Source of the DNA: Nissolia schottii
Taxonomy: Eukaryota; Streptophyta; Magnoliopsida; Fabales; Fabaceae
NCBI GenBank assembly: GCA_003254905.1
Contig: QANU01005145.1
Location: 84,011-148,010, forward strand
Direction: 5' to 3'
Length of the DNA: 64,000 nucleotides
The translations under genes and the position numbers were made by a program. Below, in pieces: positions 34,629 through 46,678 of this stretch (within the stretch, counting starts at the first letter, position 1; the number at the start of each line of letters is the position of its first letter). The notes under the pieces are model-generated. The model was not told the origin of the DNA and ran no database searches. It saw only the letters and a list, made by a program, of their open reading frames with translations.

Positions 34629-34882
34629 AAGGTGAGTTACATGTCCTTTAGACTTTCTACTCATTTCCTCTTTGAATTGGATTCAGCTTGTGTCTGTAGA
34701 CTTTGTGCTCTTTCAATCGATTATGAATTCTATACTCTGAAGGCTTGTATCATTTGATTTTCCTGAGTGGGTGTCTACAAACTATATGCTCTTTCCATTT
34801 CAGTTGGATATGAGTTACATGTCTTTTAGACTTTCTACTCTTTTCCTTTTGAATTGGGATCCAACTTGTATCTCAAAGACTN
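34629..34882. repeat. imperfect tandem repeat (~180-bp period) next to an undetermined base
   Basis: GAGTTACATGTCCTTTAGAC with its following ACTTTCTACTC and GAATTGG at 34631 recurs at 34811. A weaker half-period of about 90 bases is visible between (GTAGACTTTGTGCTCTTTC, CTACAAACTATATGCTCTTT). The array stops at an N (34882). Confidence 0.65.
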
Positions 34883-34888
34883 GTTGAA

Positions 34889-36500
34889 AAATTCGTATCT
34901 GAGGCCAAAGAAATTGAGTCATTCGAATGACTCTATAAGTCATACGAATAACTTCATTTATTTCGCGATTTTTGAGTTCCAAAGGCAAGTCATTCGAATG
35001 ACACAATTAAGTCATTCGAATGACTCATGCCAGGGCATTTTATAGATGCAAGAGGCTCATTTCTGTCGATCCCTTTCTCTCTTTCTAACCCCATTTCTCT
35101 TCCTTCACTCTAGATAACCCAAAACCCTAAATCAAATCCACCCCAAATCTTCCATATCACTCCAAATCACTTTAAATCCTTCACTCCACCTTCATTATCA
35201 TCATCATCCTTCCTTATTCTCTTTCTAGAACCTCCATTGGAGCTCTCTTGGAGTTTTTGGTGGTGATCCTAGGGCTACCGAAAAATTCCCTTCTCTTGGG
35301 TCATCAAGGGTAATTTATCAACTTAAATCTCTTGTTGGTGTTGTGATTGAGTTGGGTACGATTACTCAAGTCTATGATTTGATTACTTAGAACCCTAGGT
35401 TGAGATTTTGTGAATATTAGTGATTTGGGTTAAATTGATCCTAACCTATGACCTTGTTGTCTTATCTATAGCGTTGGGAGGCTTCGGTGATTTCCCCCAA
35501 GTTTCGGCCAATCCGTAGATCAATTTTTCTACCTCTTTGAAGCTTGTGTTGTGAGAGTTACTTGTAATTGTAGTTTATTTTCCCATATTAATATGTGTGT
35601 GTGTGAATTGAAAAAGAAATGTGTTGTCAAAAGTGTTGTGAGAATCAACTTGGTTCTTTTGAGAAATTTAAGAAATGTGAAGTATTTATTTTTTAAAGGA
35701 AAATATTTTATGAACTAACACGTGGGACAATACCTATTTGTAATCTTTGCATGAGAAAATCATTTACCACATATGGTTTTACATTGGCGATTTTCTATTC
35801 ATTTGGAAAACAAACACTTTGTGATTAAGACGCCAAGAAAAGGAAGATTAGATTGGTTTTGGTTTATGAATAGATTTTGTCTGAAATGAATACTTTTAGT
35901 GTTAGAAAAATGGTTTAGGGTGAACACCTGCAGGATCTGTAGCCAACGACAATAGGCGTTGGACTTGGTGCACTATGACTTTTGCCCTCGCTAGTAAGGG
36001 ACAGATCATACTAGCTTGGTACGTAGTCCACGTTCTAGTAATATGCCCTCTCTAGTAAGGGACATATTATACTAGCCTAAAACATTGAAATCAATGTCTT
36101 TAGTTTGTTAAGTGTACGTTAGAGTAACAACTCTAACACATTGTTGATGTGGTATTATATCCTAGCATGATGAAATTCCTTGAATATGTGGTTTATGGAA
36201 AATTTATGTTGAACCTAAAAAAGAATATTTTTTATTTGATACATATATTGTAAATATCATAACATTTTTCTCACTTGTCCCATGTGTGTTATAATTACAT
36301 TTACCTACCACTAAGTTTCGAAACCCACTCTTCGTTGTTTCCCGCTTTTCAGATATAGGTGTGGGTCCGAGTTCCATTCCCCCCACCTCTTAGATTGCAG
36401 AGGATTTTCTTCTTGTGCTGAGTCCAACTTGTACTGGGCTATAATCGTTTTCTATTCTATTGTATTTTCTTGCCTTAGAACGCTCCAATAAACTCACAAG
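34889..36500 (+). mobile_element. probable Gypsy-type LTR fragment, plus orientation
   Basis: There is a TATA-like ATTTTATAGATGC at about 35037, then a pyrimidine-rich leader (CTTTCTCTCTTTCTAACCCC) and a pairing of leader and intron-like GGTAATTTATC. Two direct repeats of CTAGTAAGGGACA (35990 and 36050) follow, then CCCGCTTTTCAGATATAGGT and a GATTGCAGAGGA block that resembles the distal part of LTR C (CACCCCCACTCGCTT, CAGGAGCAGG). Exact edges and target duplication were not found. Confidence 0.4.
34918..35024. promoter_or_regulatory. cluster of a 14-bp perfect palindrome
   Basis: GTCATTCGAATGAC occurs at 34918-34931, 34989-35002 and 35011-35024, with a variant at about 34938-34951, all just upstream of a TATA-like word. 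The same palindrome clusters at 38569-38752 inside Gypsy LTR B. It could be a dimer-binding protein site of the retrotransposon promoter; that role is inference. Confidence 0.7.
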
Positions 36501-36766
36501 CAAGATCTGATCAATTCTAGCTTTCATGATCATGTAGTTTTATGTTGATTCAGATTTAAATATGTAATTTAATAATTATTTTGAACTTGCAAACTAGCAT
36601 GTTTTCTTTTGTTTGAGAAACTCCTGGATTTGCGAATGGATTTATTGAATTGCGAATTGATATCAATTATTTATTTTCTTTGTTGGGATAAGCCTACATA
36701 CAAGGGAAACTATATCCGTTTTTCTGAAAATTTTGATATGCAAGGTTTGCTATTGGTCGTGGTCAA

Positions 36767-36962
36767 TGAAACACCCCTGCTAACTGCCCACGCTATAGCC
36801 GTAAGCAATGATCACAAGGTTGTTATCTGCTTTGGTTGGGTTACTTCTAGCCCCTACTTTTAGCTTTGTAAATACTTCTTACTCGAAAATATGGATCCTT
36901 TTGAAACTTTTTCTTTTTCTTTATTAACTCATAAACTAGGAGCCCTGCGTGTTCAAGAAATC

Positions 36963-37017
<55 letters not shown>

Positions 37018-39219
37018 AGCGATAGAGTCCCATTGAACTTAAACGATAACCAATCCATTGGATATTCATGCAGACTATTTCATGTTATATGTGTATACAA
37101 TCATATGGTCCAGAATACAATTACACATTTGATTAATATTACTTATTACATTTAATGCACATAATCGTTAATGGCCTATCTAGACCATTTAACTGATACA
37201 AAATACAAAACACTAATCGCCTCCACGTGTAGATAAAGCGTGTACTCTCTGTTGCTCCTCGGGAATTCCTTCCTGCTTGAAAACCATCAGCCGTCCTACG
37301 ACATCTCGCCCTTGTCTGTGAACTAATCGTATTCTCCTGGAACCATAAATGAGTGGGGGTGAGAACATTTTTCCCTCAGTGGAAATCCTTAGACCTACTA
37401 ACGTTTCTTTACTTAGTTATGATCCAGGCCACTCAAGAGATCTCTAAATTTCATTGCATCCTAAACTCCCTTCTGGTTATTATCATCCGTCCTAATCCTG
37501 AGTAGCTTTATCTAGTTTACTAGGTGACCAGGGATTTCTAATCTTTGCATTACCTATGGATTCGTGTTTATTAACTTTATTCGCTTAAGTAATGTGATGT
37601 CCGATCACATACTCACGTGGTCTAAAATGTTCATATAGGCCGCCTTGAGAGTTCTCTTGACGGTAACTTATAGTACTTACATACATACATACATATATAC
37701 ATACACCATATATCTTATGCATGAGGGGATCTGGGATTCTCTTACGCGCCCTATCATGCTTGTGTATCGAGGTCGCGTCCTTTTTAGTTCTTTATGTCCT
37801 TCCACCTTTGTAGCCGTGGCCTCCGGCTACAAACTACTTGCGTTTTTGTATCGTTGTCGACCTGACAGCGCTCTGACTGGTGTGTTAGCTAACCACACAT
37901 GCTCTTTGGTATAAATCATCGAACAACGATAGGAACAACCATCTAGCTTGGGGGATGGTGAGGGGCCTGCCCTATTTGACGCGACTAGGCATGGACTTGT
38001 GATTTCCTCGGCCTTCCCTATTCGACGCGATCGGGAATGTACACCGACTGTGCTGACATGCCTTGTTCGACGCTACCACAAGTGTACTTTTTTTTTATAT
38101 TCTTTGGGACTTGTGACGTCACGTGCTTGAGTACTTATCTTTTCTTTCTTAACATAAACAAAAAATAAGGTCGATGCCTGCGTAAACTCATTAACCAATC
38201 CATCTTGCTGGACTGGCAAGCGGCTTGTCCGTTGGACGTGCCAAGAGAATAGATAACCCTAATCATATAGCTATGCACTTTCTTCAACGTACACCGGAAC
38301 CTCTGTGGCCGGGCCTTCTTAAGATATCACTTTTTTCCCTAAGATTCAGTTATGATCTTTAAGACATTAGGTGGTGACTTTTTAGTTATCTACAGTCATC
38401 CTAAAGCCTTAATGACGACCGAGTCCTCATGATGCATGTTAGCATAACACATACTTTCATAATCATTTTCAACAACAAATATAACTTCCAGAGGTCTAGT
38501 GCTTGTTGGAATGTGTGGGTAAGCTAAAAACTTAAGTATTTCAGTGGTCATTCAAATGGCCAAGGCAGTTCATTCGAATGACACTGAAATTTGGCTCTCA
38601 GGTTGGTAAAATTCATGAGTCATTCAAATGACCTAAGAATTTGGCTCTCTATTTGTAAAAATCATGAGTCATTCGAATGACCTGGCAAATTTGCTCCTAG
38701 ATGAGTGAAATTCATGGTCATTCGAATGATCATGCTTAGTCATTCGAATGACCTTGCGTTAGACTCATTCACAATGTAGTTTCTTGCTATTTCTCACATG
38801 TTTTCCCTAAAAAATCATTTAGGCTTTCCACATGTTCCAACCATCACTATAATACATTTTTCTATCTCAAAAACACATGAAATCATTTAATCACTATCAC
38901 AACCATATTTACTAGATAATATCTATTACGTTCTATTTTCTTATAGCACACACATAGCACGTAAAAATCACCAAGGAGGTGAGCAAACTAGCGTTACCCA
39001 CTTCCTAAGCGTATTTGGAGACGATGAAAGTTGTGAGAAAATGTTCCCACGAACATTGGTGTGATCCTGCTATTTTTCCTGAGTCCGCTAGCGTAACCGC
39101 AGAGTGTACGAACGGAACAAAAATAAATGGAAGTAGATGAAAACTAATGAAGCTGCACTGAGGCCACAAAGTGCTATTTATAGGCACTTGAGCCGGTGGC
39201 CTTAGCTGTACTTTCATTA

Positions 39220-39269
<50 letters not shown>

Positions 39270-39720
39270 CTGCTTAATTTTTAAGTTTTGCAGGGATAAG
39301 CTTTAATTATTAAAGCTTCCGTGCCATTCAATCAATTTCGATCATGTTTGATCGCATTTAATCGTTAATCGTTCATGTACGGATGTCCTAAAAATATTTT
39401 GAACATGTCATCGTGATCTATTAATTTTTCTTATGAGGAATTTAAGTACGGTCAAGGTATTCATAAATTTATTTTCATAATCATGATAGTGTATTTTACG
39501 GATACTTTTGAGTCATAATTAAATTTTGGTGATGATCGAAAATCGATCCAAATATCGTGAAATATCAGTGAGATTGCGAAACCATTATTTTGACTGGTAT
39601 TTTGAGAAATAAATTTTTATAATTAAATTTTCAGTCTAAATAATCGTCTCGCATATACTTTAATTACGCAAAATTATTAATTACACAAAATCCTTATAAG
39701 GGAAAAATCAGGATGTTACA
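36767..39720 (-). mobile_element. Gypsy (Tekay/Del-like) LTR B, minus orientation
   Basis: It starts TGAAACACCCCTGC and ends AGGATGTTACA. It is collinear with LTR A over long stretches (TTGTTATCT, TTGGTTGGGTTACT, TAGCCCCTACTTTT; ACTGGCAAGCGGCTTGTCCG). Length is 2954 bp. It contains an (AT)n-(CA)n tract at about 36964-37018, a run of CATA at 37677, and a (TTA)n tract at about 39217-39268. A TATA box on the minus strand lies at 39175-39182. The outer flanks GTCAA and ATGGT do not match, and the sequence at 39721 is not Gypsy internal but Copia relic, so this may be a solo LTR with an altered edge or a rearranged copy. Confidence 0.75.
38569..38752. promoter_or_regulatory. palindrome cluster in LTR B
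   Basis: GTCATTCGAATGAC occurs at 38669-38682 and 38739-38752. One-base variants lie at about 38569 and at 38717-38730, and decayed versions (TCATTCAAATGACC) at about 38547 and 38620. Repeated blocks between them (ATTTGGCTCTC, AAATTCATG) suggest tandem growth of a unit of roughly 50-65 bp. Confidence 0.7.
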
Positions 39721-41276
39721 ATGGTGTCCTATGCTCCAGTCATAACTCCGGTTGGGTTGTGACATAACCTAAGAAAAGAGAAAGAGCGAAAGTGTTAAGG
39801 AAGTAGTGCAAGTTTACAGGCTTCTTTTATAACCTACTTTCTTATCTCACTCAAGTTCTTCTTTCTGATGTGGTACTCATAAAAGTTGACTACTAAGTGT
39901 GAAATTGAGCTCCTTTTTTTTCTCTTCCATGAAGACTTAAGAAATTATTTTTATATTAAAATATATCATTATGTATATACCATAAACCATTCTACTTATA
40001 TCAAAGAGTCGTTCTTCATATATCCATCATGTTAGACCCTTCTATGTGCCATAAGGTTTTAATGGATTTTTATCTACTAATCTCATAATCATTGGGATGT
40101 TTAATGGATGTTTTTAAACCAAATAAATTCATTTCATAGTCTTCTTAATATAACTTGATTGATAGACAAATATTTTATTTGTCAGATGTTATGTGTTAAC
40201 CAAGACAAAATTTTGTCTTATTAATATATTTCTTTAAATATTTTACACATTTTGGAATCTTTTCTGGAGATCCAATGATACTTAAATCACTAACTTATAC
40301 TATAATAATTTATAAATTAGATTCAAACCCTCTTATTAAAATACATAGATAAATGACATCATTTTTATACTCATATTTCAATAATTATTGACTCAAGCGA
40401 TTGTACCCTAATTGTTTAATTTATATCAGAATTGTTGAAGTCTTAATGAACTAATTTCCCAAAAAAATTTATATGCTTCAACCATTTTAAATCATTGGGG
40501 ATTTTTAGAAAATTTTGCTAGCTAGTAGTCCATATAAGTAGGCTTATAGACGCATGTCTAGTTTCTTTATTAACTACCAGAATAAAATTAAATCCACCAT
40601 AGGAGAACATATCTCTATATAGTTAATGTTAAGTTTTCTAAAAATCCTTGTGTTATAAGTTGTGCTTTCTTATCTTTTCCCATTTCATTTTTGCACAAAA
40701 AGTCATTTGTATCCCATTGGCTTTACATCTTCTGGTGCTTGATAATAAATTCCAAAAACTTCATATTTTTCAAGTGAAGTTGATTTTAATATAAATTGCA
40801 TCTTTTCACATTGGTCAATCCTTTCTCTATCTACATTCTTTGATAGATTTTTATTCAATACCCTCATCTTACTTTGTTATTTCAATAGAAACATTATGTA
40901 CAAATAACATTGTCAACATTAATATGATTTAGAACGGTTACATATTTTTCATAAAGACATAATTCATCGAGATCTCTTTATTTTTGTCATTTTTCAGGTA
41001 CTTGAACCACTTCTAGGGTTTCATCAATAGTTATGTCTTTAAGGCTCTTTTTGAGTACTTGCATCTATATTATGACCATCTTCATTAATTGTTCACTTCC
41101 ATTTTAAAGGAACTTTTATATTTGGAACCGACTGTGCTATCACGCTTCAAACATGACTTACTATTTGCGCTAATAGGTTGTTCTTCTACGACACAAATTT
41201 AAATTGGAACATTAATTTGAAGCTGGTATATGAGCATTCATAACTCTCTTTGCGTGAGTAAATAAATATGTCAGTT
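39721..41276 (-). pseudogene. Copia reverse transcriptase relic (minus strand), copy 2
   Basis: Collinear copy of 3910-5448, with the same order of broken Copia RT pieces on the minus strand (equivalents of the KPMGYEWVFVQK segment at about 40690-40740, and AYLYG and TKFCLG further on). Differences are scattered point changes and small indels, for example an extra stretch near 40360. It is not functional. Confidence 0.75.
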
Positions 41277-41281
41277 GATCT

Positions 41282-41732
41282 TATTGGAAATTTATATTTT
41301 CAATATTTGTGGGCTCATATTCGTTAACGATTATATTAGCTATTTATCATAAATGACTTAATTTGGTGATCTAATTATTTGGTTAAAAGTCTGTTAGACT
41401 TAAAGAAAAACTAATGTGGGCCCAAATGGGTAGATGCCAGTATTGGCCCATCAGGGGATAATGGGAACCCTGATGAGCTTAAATACGTCAGGAACGGTTA
41501 TGGTGCCCAACACACACCAAATCAGAAAGCGTTTCATTTCTCCCCATCTGAAGAGAAACAGAAGGTCCCATTGAGGAACTAAGGAGGTTTGGTTGAGGAA
41601 GACCACGAAACCAACGTCCTCGTTCGTGATCAGTTGCACCAAGGGATTCTTATCGCTAAACCATGGACAGGTATTTATGTAATCCTATAATCCTTAGTAA
41701 TCTGACGTGATGTAAATCGTTAATTTCTAACA
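41282..41732 (+). mobile_element. Copia solo LTR with perfect target duplication
   Basis: This 451-bp copy is homologous to the 5' LTR at 5454-5901; its first bases are TATTGG rather than TGTTGG. It is flanked by GATCT at 41277-41281 and at 41733-41737. The downstream sequence is not Copia leader, so the internal region and second LTR have been lost. Confidence 0.9.
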
Positions 41733-41737
41733 GATCT

Positions 41738-42125
41738 GCAATATTTTACAAATGAATTACTTTTCAAATTGTCTTGTACAGGGATCTCAATGAGATAATG
41801 ACAATGTATTTCATATGATTTCCTTTTTCAACTACTTTTTTTCTCCCCTCTAATGTTGGAAAAAAAATTACATATCAATAAAAAAATATTGCCGTAAATA
41901 AATTTCTAATTGGTTCAAGCTAAATTATAATAAGAGGGGTTCAACTAATCATACATTTCTAACATTCTTTGAGGTCTCATCTTTGTGCATTGTGATAGAG
42001 AAATTTGGACATAAATCCCACATAAAAATTCTAAAATGATAAATATTTGGCTCCCAACATGATATTACTAATCATTTCAAAGGTATGTTGTACAACGAGT
42101 ATTCAAAAATCTATTTATAAACTAA
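41738..42125. other. stretch without recognised gene
   Basis: The minus strand has a short stretch reading EIHCHYLIEIPVQDN that loosely resembles the end of Copia RNase H, but it is out of order relative to the adjoining RT relic. I see nothing else. Confidence 0.3.
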
Positions 42126-42519
42126 GGTTGCATTTGGTTGCTAATACAATACACAAATACAAGGATACAGGGAGACAAAATCATGTTTGGTTATGAAGGC
42201 AAGTACAAAAACTTGTGTCCCAAGACAAAAAAAATTAGTGTATTTTATGCATCCCCGTTTTGCTGGGACACGGGGACAGGGATAAAGATAGAGTTTTGAT
42301 GAAATTATGAAGGAGTGGAACGAGATCCAAATGATATTTTAAGTCGTTTGTCATTTTTTATGTCTTGTCACCAAAAAATCAAACATGATACATATACAAT
42401 AAACTATGTATTGTATATCATCACAAAATAGAATACAATACTGACTTTTAGTTCTGTATTTTATGTGATTGTCCTCATGTTTCTATATTTTAGTTTTGTT
42501 TAAGCAACCAAACTCAACC
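42126..42519. mobile_element. Tourist-like MITE, copy 2
   Basis: The ends GGTTGCATTTGGTTGCTAA and (complement) GGTTGAGTTTGGTTGCTTAA are inverted repeats. It is flanked by TAA on both sides (42123-42125 and 42520-42522). 394 bp, no coding capacity. It belongs to the same family as 50931-51325 and 15067-15435. Confidence 0.85.
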
Positions 42520-43324
42520 TAAAAATGAAAATACATAAGATCACATTAAATTTTATTATATCAATATATATAATAAAATATTAATCGAATTAGGATAAAA
42601 ACATTCCGTGTAATAATATTTTGTAACATGAGATAATTTGTAGAATTATTTCTGCACTTGACCAATTAAATTGCACTTGGAATATCCTTTTTTGTGATCT
42701 GAATTTGCAAATATTGCACAACTATGCTTAATTTAGAAGCATATATTATATGCTTAATTTCGAGATTTGTAGCACGTGGTGTACATGCACTTGTGCATGA
42801 AAGAGCTTTGCGGGAAAATATGAAATGCGTTTATAATTTCGGTTTTCATTATTTTATAAAAAAATAATAAAAATTGAAAATTGAATTTTATAATTTTCAC
42901 TTTCTTTACAAAATTTTAAAAAATAGAAACTAAAAATAAAAATAGAAACTAAACGCACCATTGTGAGATTTGTTGCTTCAAATATGACATTTTTATTGCA
43001 ATGAATCCGAAAAGAATCTTGCTAAATTTAATTTTACTTTGACTTTATGATTAGATTTTCACTTTGCTAATAGAAATTCTAACTTTGTCTCTAACTAGAA
43101 TGTTGTAGATATATCTCTTACCAAAATATAAAAACAGAAATTAAACAAACTGAAATCTTAGGGGTTAATTTGATGTCAAATAATTTTTTTAAAAGTCTAA
43201 ATTGAGGTCATATTTAACCTTGATGAGTCTATTTAATGTCAAATAAATTTCAAAGATAAATGTAATATCAGATTTTAACTTTTAATGATTTATTTGATGC
43301 CAAACATCTTTTAAAAACAAATTA
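42520..43324. other. AT-rich stretch without recognised gene
   Basis: No open frame, repeat family or splice structure could be supported here. Confidence 0.5.
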
Positions 43325-43799
43325 AATTGATATACACAAAATTTTTGTGATTAAAATAAATATTTACTCAAATTCACAAATTCAAGGACACGTTTCCATT
43401 AGTCGATCTAAGATTGAAGACTGATACAAGAGACTTTAGCATTTCTCTCGAAGAATAGAGAGGAGCCGCTAGCAAATATACCCCCATACATTAGATAATG
43501 TAAACTTTAAATGATGGCGCGCGGTGCATGCCATCAATCAACTTTTATTACGAAACTTCAGAAATTGATAGCACAGATCTACATGACTACATGCATATGT
43601 AGAAAAGCCTTATAAAAAAAAGTCTTCATATTATTAGCCAATTCACACTCATAGGATTTATTTATTCATTTTATTTTGTTTACACTTATATTAGGATTTA
43701 TTATTATCATCAAAGGTACTGCATATCACCAGGTTAACTGCCCATGTGTATAGTAAACTAACGTGAAATGTTAGCCTGTATACGCATATAATATATGAT

Positions 43800-44291
43800 C
43801 TAGGAAAGCAGAAAAAACGGGCCCAAGCTTAATTTGAAAACATTATTACCACCATCTAAACCTGCAACGTCGAGCGCCGCAACAAGTAGTCCTCTTTTAG
43901 GCAAACGGCGGCAAGTGGAATCCTCCGCAGGGAGAAGCACGATCGCGTCGCATGTTTCCCTTGCGATGTCTACGAGAGTGCCGACAGAGACACCAGCCTC
44001 GATGTTGAACCTTCCTTGTCTGTCGGTGACGCCTCTGGCGACGATGGAAAAGGATTTATCGGCGGAGCTTTTACAAACTAGGGCTACGCTCACACGTGCG
44101 GCGCCACTGCTTTGGGTCCCGTTCATTCGGTTCCCTGTTGGATTGCAGTACACGGTGCCGTTGACTTGGATCCTGACGTCAGCATTGTTGGCGTGGACTG
44201 TGGAGGAGGATGCAGAAACTACTAGCGCTAGAGCGGCAACAAGGAGGGGCACAAATGAAGGAGGAGAAACGTTATTGTTCATCGTGGCCAT
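43800..44291 (-). CDS. secreted Ole e 1/phylloplanin-like protein, paralogue
   Basis: The 163-residue protein starts MATMNNNV. The frame is open for 37 codons further upstream, but that part covers the TATA-side leader and is not conserved, so the ATG at 44291 is preferred. A hydrophobic signal peptide lies at residues 12-29 (VPLLVAALALVVSASSS). The mature domain mirrors the paralogue at 30497: VRIQVNGTVYCNPTG, VSVALVCKSSAD, GVTDRQGRFNIEAG, RETCDA, DSTCRRLPKRGLL. Cysteine positions are kept. About half of the mature residues differ, with more arginine and lysine here, so the two have had time to diverge in function. It probably acts at the cell surface; an antimicrobial role is a family-level inference. 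It is intronless, with a TATA box about 118 bases upstream. Confidence 0.82.
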   Translation of the reverse strand: MATMNNNVSPPSFVPLLVAALALVVSASSSTVHANNADVRIQVNGTVYCNPTGNRMNGTQSSGAARVSVALVCKSSADKSFSIVARGVTDRQGRFNIEAGVSVGTLVDIARETCDAIVLLPAEDSTCRRLPKRGLLVAALDVAGLDGGNNVFKLSLGPFFLLS

Positions 44292-44407
44292 GAATGAATT
44301 AATGCAAGCTAAATAGTAGTTTTGAAAGAATATGTGTTGATGTGTGTAATGTGTATGCAAGTATATCGATTTAGTTTGATGCCTTGTTGTCGGAGCTCTC
44401 AAGCGAC

Positions 44408-44416
44408 CATTTATAG
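44408..44416 (-). promoter_or_regulatory. TATA box of phylloplanin-like gene 2
   Basis: The minus strand reads CTCTATAAATGGTCGC here, in the same place relative to the start codon as in the paralogue. Confidence 0.7.
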
Positions 44417-45615
44417 AGTTTTTTCTATGATAATTTTCATATATTAATTTATGGAAAAGGAGAATGATAAACTCACAATCAACTTGATAAATATTCTTGA
44501 ATAAATTTACTCACATAAGTTTGAAATTTTCAATAATAGGGCTAGTCCCATCCTTGTGCAAGGAGGATTGTCCAATGGCTATGAAATTGATCAGTTGTCA
44601 CCCTAACATATCTTTATATTTATTTATATATATATATTGATAATTTGCCATCTTTGTTAAGTGTTACTTTGGATAACATAACTAATCATGAGTATTTCTT
44701 TTAAAAAAAATTTGAAATCAAAAGTCATATTTTTAATTTTTTATCATGTTTTATTATATAATTTATTATTTTTTAAAAAGTCATTTTTTATTTTTTTAAA
44801 TCAATATATTTAATTTTAAAAAAAATGCTATCTAAAACACTCAAAATAAATACTTCTTTAATTACGTATTTAAATATAAAATAAATTCATAAGTTACTTT
44901 TAAAAAATTACTTTTTAAAAAATTCCTTTTACGTATTGTTTACTCAAATTGACCTTAAGTTAGTTTTAGAATAACTATGACATTAAGATTAACATATAAA
45001 TTAAGAAAAATAATAAATAATCTTGATAATGATACAAAATATATTAAATGAATGAAAAATTATTCTTATCAATTTTCACTAATGGGATTAACACTACTAT
45101 TCAAATAGTTATAAACACAATTAAATTAGGAATATTGTTATATATATATATATAAAGCATTATATACGTTGATATTTGAAATTGTCGGATATTAAAAAAA
45201 AATCTAAAATGTAAAAAGAATTGAGAATTATTATCGTATTTCTAATTTTTGTTAGTAAGGAGTGTACACATAGGTTTGCTCCATTTTCAACACTGCCAAA
45301 CCGAGTATAGCTTTGGCGAGCTCCTTCATTAAATCTGGCCTATCAACCTATTCGTATTAGTTTTTCCTTTTTTTCCTTTCACAAATATTTAAGTGGAATG
45401 GAATTGAATTAAATTTTGAATTGAATTAAATTTATTTTGTGTTTAGAATGAACTAATAATTTAATAAATTGAATTCAATTACATAATTTAAAATGTCTAT
45501 AAAATTTTAAACTTACCCCATCTACCTAATGTCACCATTTTCTTCTTATCTCCCCACCCTCAGAGCCCGCCTCATCTTCCACCTCTTTCTTCCAAATTAA
45601 ATATGGCAGCAAGAC

Positions 45616-45922
45616 TAGGGCTGCCAAAATGGGTCCAACCCGTTTACTCAGTTAAATGGACGGACTTTACATGCAAAAAATAGGCTCGCGAAAATTTGAA
45701 CAAAAAAGTTGGCCTAGCCCGTGAGCCTGTGAATTTTTTAAAATTTTTTAAATAATTTTTTTTGAAATTTTTGAATATTTTTTTTGAATTTTTTAATTTT
45801 TAATTTTTTTTAAAAAAATAAACGGGCTGGCGGGCTGGCTGATTTAAGTCCGCGGACCGATCATAAACGAGCCAAATCCTAAAAATAGGCACAATTTTTG
45901 CCCGGCCCGTTTGATACCCCTA
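45616..45922. mobile_element. hAT-type MITE, 307 bp
   Basis: The ends TAGGGCTGCCAAAATGGG and (complement) TAGGGGTATCAAACGGGCC are inverted repeats. The flanking 8-bp sequences AGCAAGAC (45608-45615) and AGCAAGAT (45923-45930) differ by one base, the size expected for hAT. The interior is A/T-run rich with GCCCGTGAGCC words and has no coding capacity. Confidence 0.85.
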
Positions 45923-46669
45923 AGCAAGATAATAAAAAAGTATGAACTACTTACAAAATTTGTTTGTTGATATAGAAAAAAAAAATGAAACATTAAGCAG
46001 CAAAATTGTGACTGTTGTGCTTTTCAATAGCCAAAAATTGCCATAGCATCATGGCATCACTCAAGACTACACAGTAATTCTGACTGCACATGAATCATGA
46101 ATCATGAATCGCCACTCCTATGTCGAACATGAAATTGTGACAGCATCCTAGAAGGCAGAAATAAAGAGTCGCATAAGGAGCCGATATGTGAAAGAGGAGA
46201 GTAAAAAAAGAGAGAATAGAGTTTAGGTTGAGTGAGCGTATTTTGGGATTTTCCTATTTTCAGTAGAAAATCAAAGGAATGGACTTGTAAATTATCCATT
46301 TGGGTCTGATTTACTTTGAGCCTAAATGTAAGAATTGAATTCTCGTATCATTTCAATTCCAAGTCGTTTGTGTTCCAAATCATAGAATTGAATTCTAATT
46401 ATGGAGAGAATTGAATTTCATATCATTCTAAATATGTTATGAGAATTGTCATTTGTACTAATTGTACATAAGATATTGTGTCGACTCAATGCTTATATAC
46501 CATTGGATTAATCTTATTAAGTGCGAATTCTTTTAAAATTTTATCTAATAAAATATATAATTTAAGTTGGTACGGTGTTCCATATAAAATCAGTCCAAAT
46601 AACATACCTCTTTTTATTTTTCCTCTTTTATTTGATAAATGGAAGGTACTCAACTCAAAAGAAACTAAT
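45923..46669. other. stretch without recognised gene
   Basis: Words like AATTGAATTC recur at 45390-45490 and 46325-46430, partly inverted. This hints at a decayed element around the hAT MITE, but edges could not be set. Confidence 0.35.
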
Positions 46670-46678
46670 ATAAATAAA

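Larger units (their letters stand above)
43325..45375. repeat. phylloplanin-like gene duplication unit 2
   Basis: Direct copy of about 29550-32390, offset by about 13.4-13.8 kb. It is shorter, mainly through indels in the AT-rich flanks. A short continuation of unit 1 (TATTTGATAAATGGA, GCAGAAACTA) reappears near 46631-46665, so 45376-46630 probably holds inserted DNA. Confidence 0.8.

Noticed and set aside
36767..39720. LTR B as a clean solo LTR
   Set aside because: The flanks GTCAA and ATGGT do not match, so a simple insertion with recombination cannot be claimed, although the LTR edges look right.
41738..41870. Copia RNase H end on the minus strand
   Set aside because: The resemblance is weak and the fragment would be out of order with the RT relic next to it. 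It is mentioned only as a possibility.
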